From assembly GCA_002633005.1 (NCBI GenBank), contig NMRA01000430.1, forward strand, positions 1 through 64,000: a stretch of 64,000 bases of DNA. The letters are read 5' to 3'. Below, one piece after another: positions 63,846-64,000 of this stretch (positions are counted from its first letter, which is position 1; each line of letters opens with the position of its first letter). This stretch comes from Phoronis australis (taxonomy: Eukaryota > Phoronida > Phoronidae). The translations under genes and the position numbers were made by a program. Below the pieces are notes generated by a model. It did not search any database. It saw only the letters and a list, made by a program, of their open reading frames with translations, and was not told the origin of the DNA.

Positions 63846-64000
63846 CTATAAGAAAAAATACAAGCAATTTTACTTTAAACCAAAACTGAGGCTTAAAGAC
63901 AGGTTTTACTGTTCACGTATTTTGTTAGATAGTTAATTCTATTTTAGACATAAGCACACACAACCGTGAAGGACAGATGCACTATAGTAGTTTTATGCCA

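Overview
This is a draft genomic window from a metazoan, most likely a marine invertebrate and probably a deuterostome (hemichordate, lancelet or similar). The evidence is long GT-AG introns, AT-rich intron sequence, tRNA-derived SINE heads, inverted-repeat DNA elements, and five genes whose exons translate to close relatives of human proteins. There is no operon, ribosome-binding-site or CRISPR logic here. The species cannot be fixed from this sequence alone.

Five multi-exon genes fill the window. C2CD3 (centriole C2-domain protein) runs on the minus strand from about 19.7 kb off the left edge and is partial at both ends. PPME1 (PP2A methylesterase) is complete on the plus strand, 22.0-30.0 kb, 11 coding exons, 390 residues. 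NARS2 (mitochondrial asparaginyl-tRNA synthetase) is complete on the minus strand, 42.3-30.3 kb, 13 exons, 506 residues. LAMTOR1 (Ragulator lysosomal anchor) is complete on the plus strand, 42.5-53.1 kb, 6 exons, 165 residues. MFSD8/CLN7 (lysosomal membrane protein) runs on the minus strand, 63.8-55.5 kb; 8 exons are seen and the N-terminus lies off the right edge.

The layout is two divergent pairs: C2CD3/PPME1, and NARS2/LAMTOR1 with only 223 bp between start codons. The pairs alternate with convergent tails (PPME1/NARS2, LAMTOR1/MFSD8). C2CD3, PPME1, LAMTOR1 and NARS2 all lie on human 11q13-q14, and C2CD3/PPME1 are divergent neighbours there too, so this is old linkage. MFSD8 is on human chromosome 4. 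LAMTOR1 and MFSD8 both act at the lysosome; otherwise the genes do not form one pathway.

The rest is introns and short intergenic sequence rich in minisatellites (20 to about 70 bp units), inverted-repeat elements, a 5'-truncated LINE, SINE heads and two THAP-like zinc-finger fragments. Many minisatellites abut or span splice sites. Six ambiguous gaps (five single Ns and one 376-bp run) occur, and five of them sit at the junction of a local duplication. This suggests uncollapsed haplotypes and explains apparent duplicate exons in C2CD3, NARS2 and LAMTOR1. I found no convincing undescribed gene system; the strongest leads are the splice-site minisatellites, the two divergent pairs, and a rearranged copy of MFSD8 intron sequence around the NARS2/LAMTOR1 promoter.
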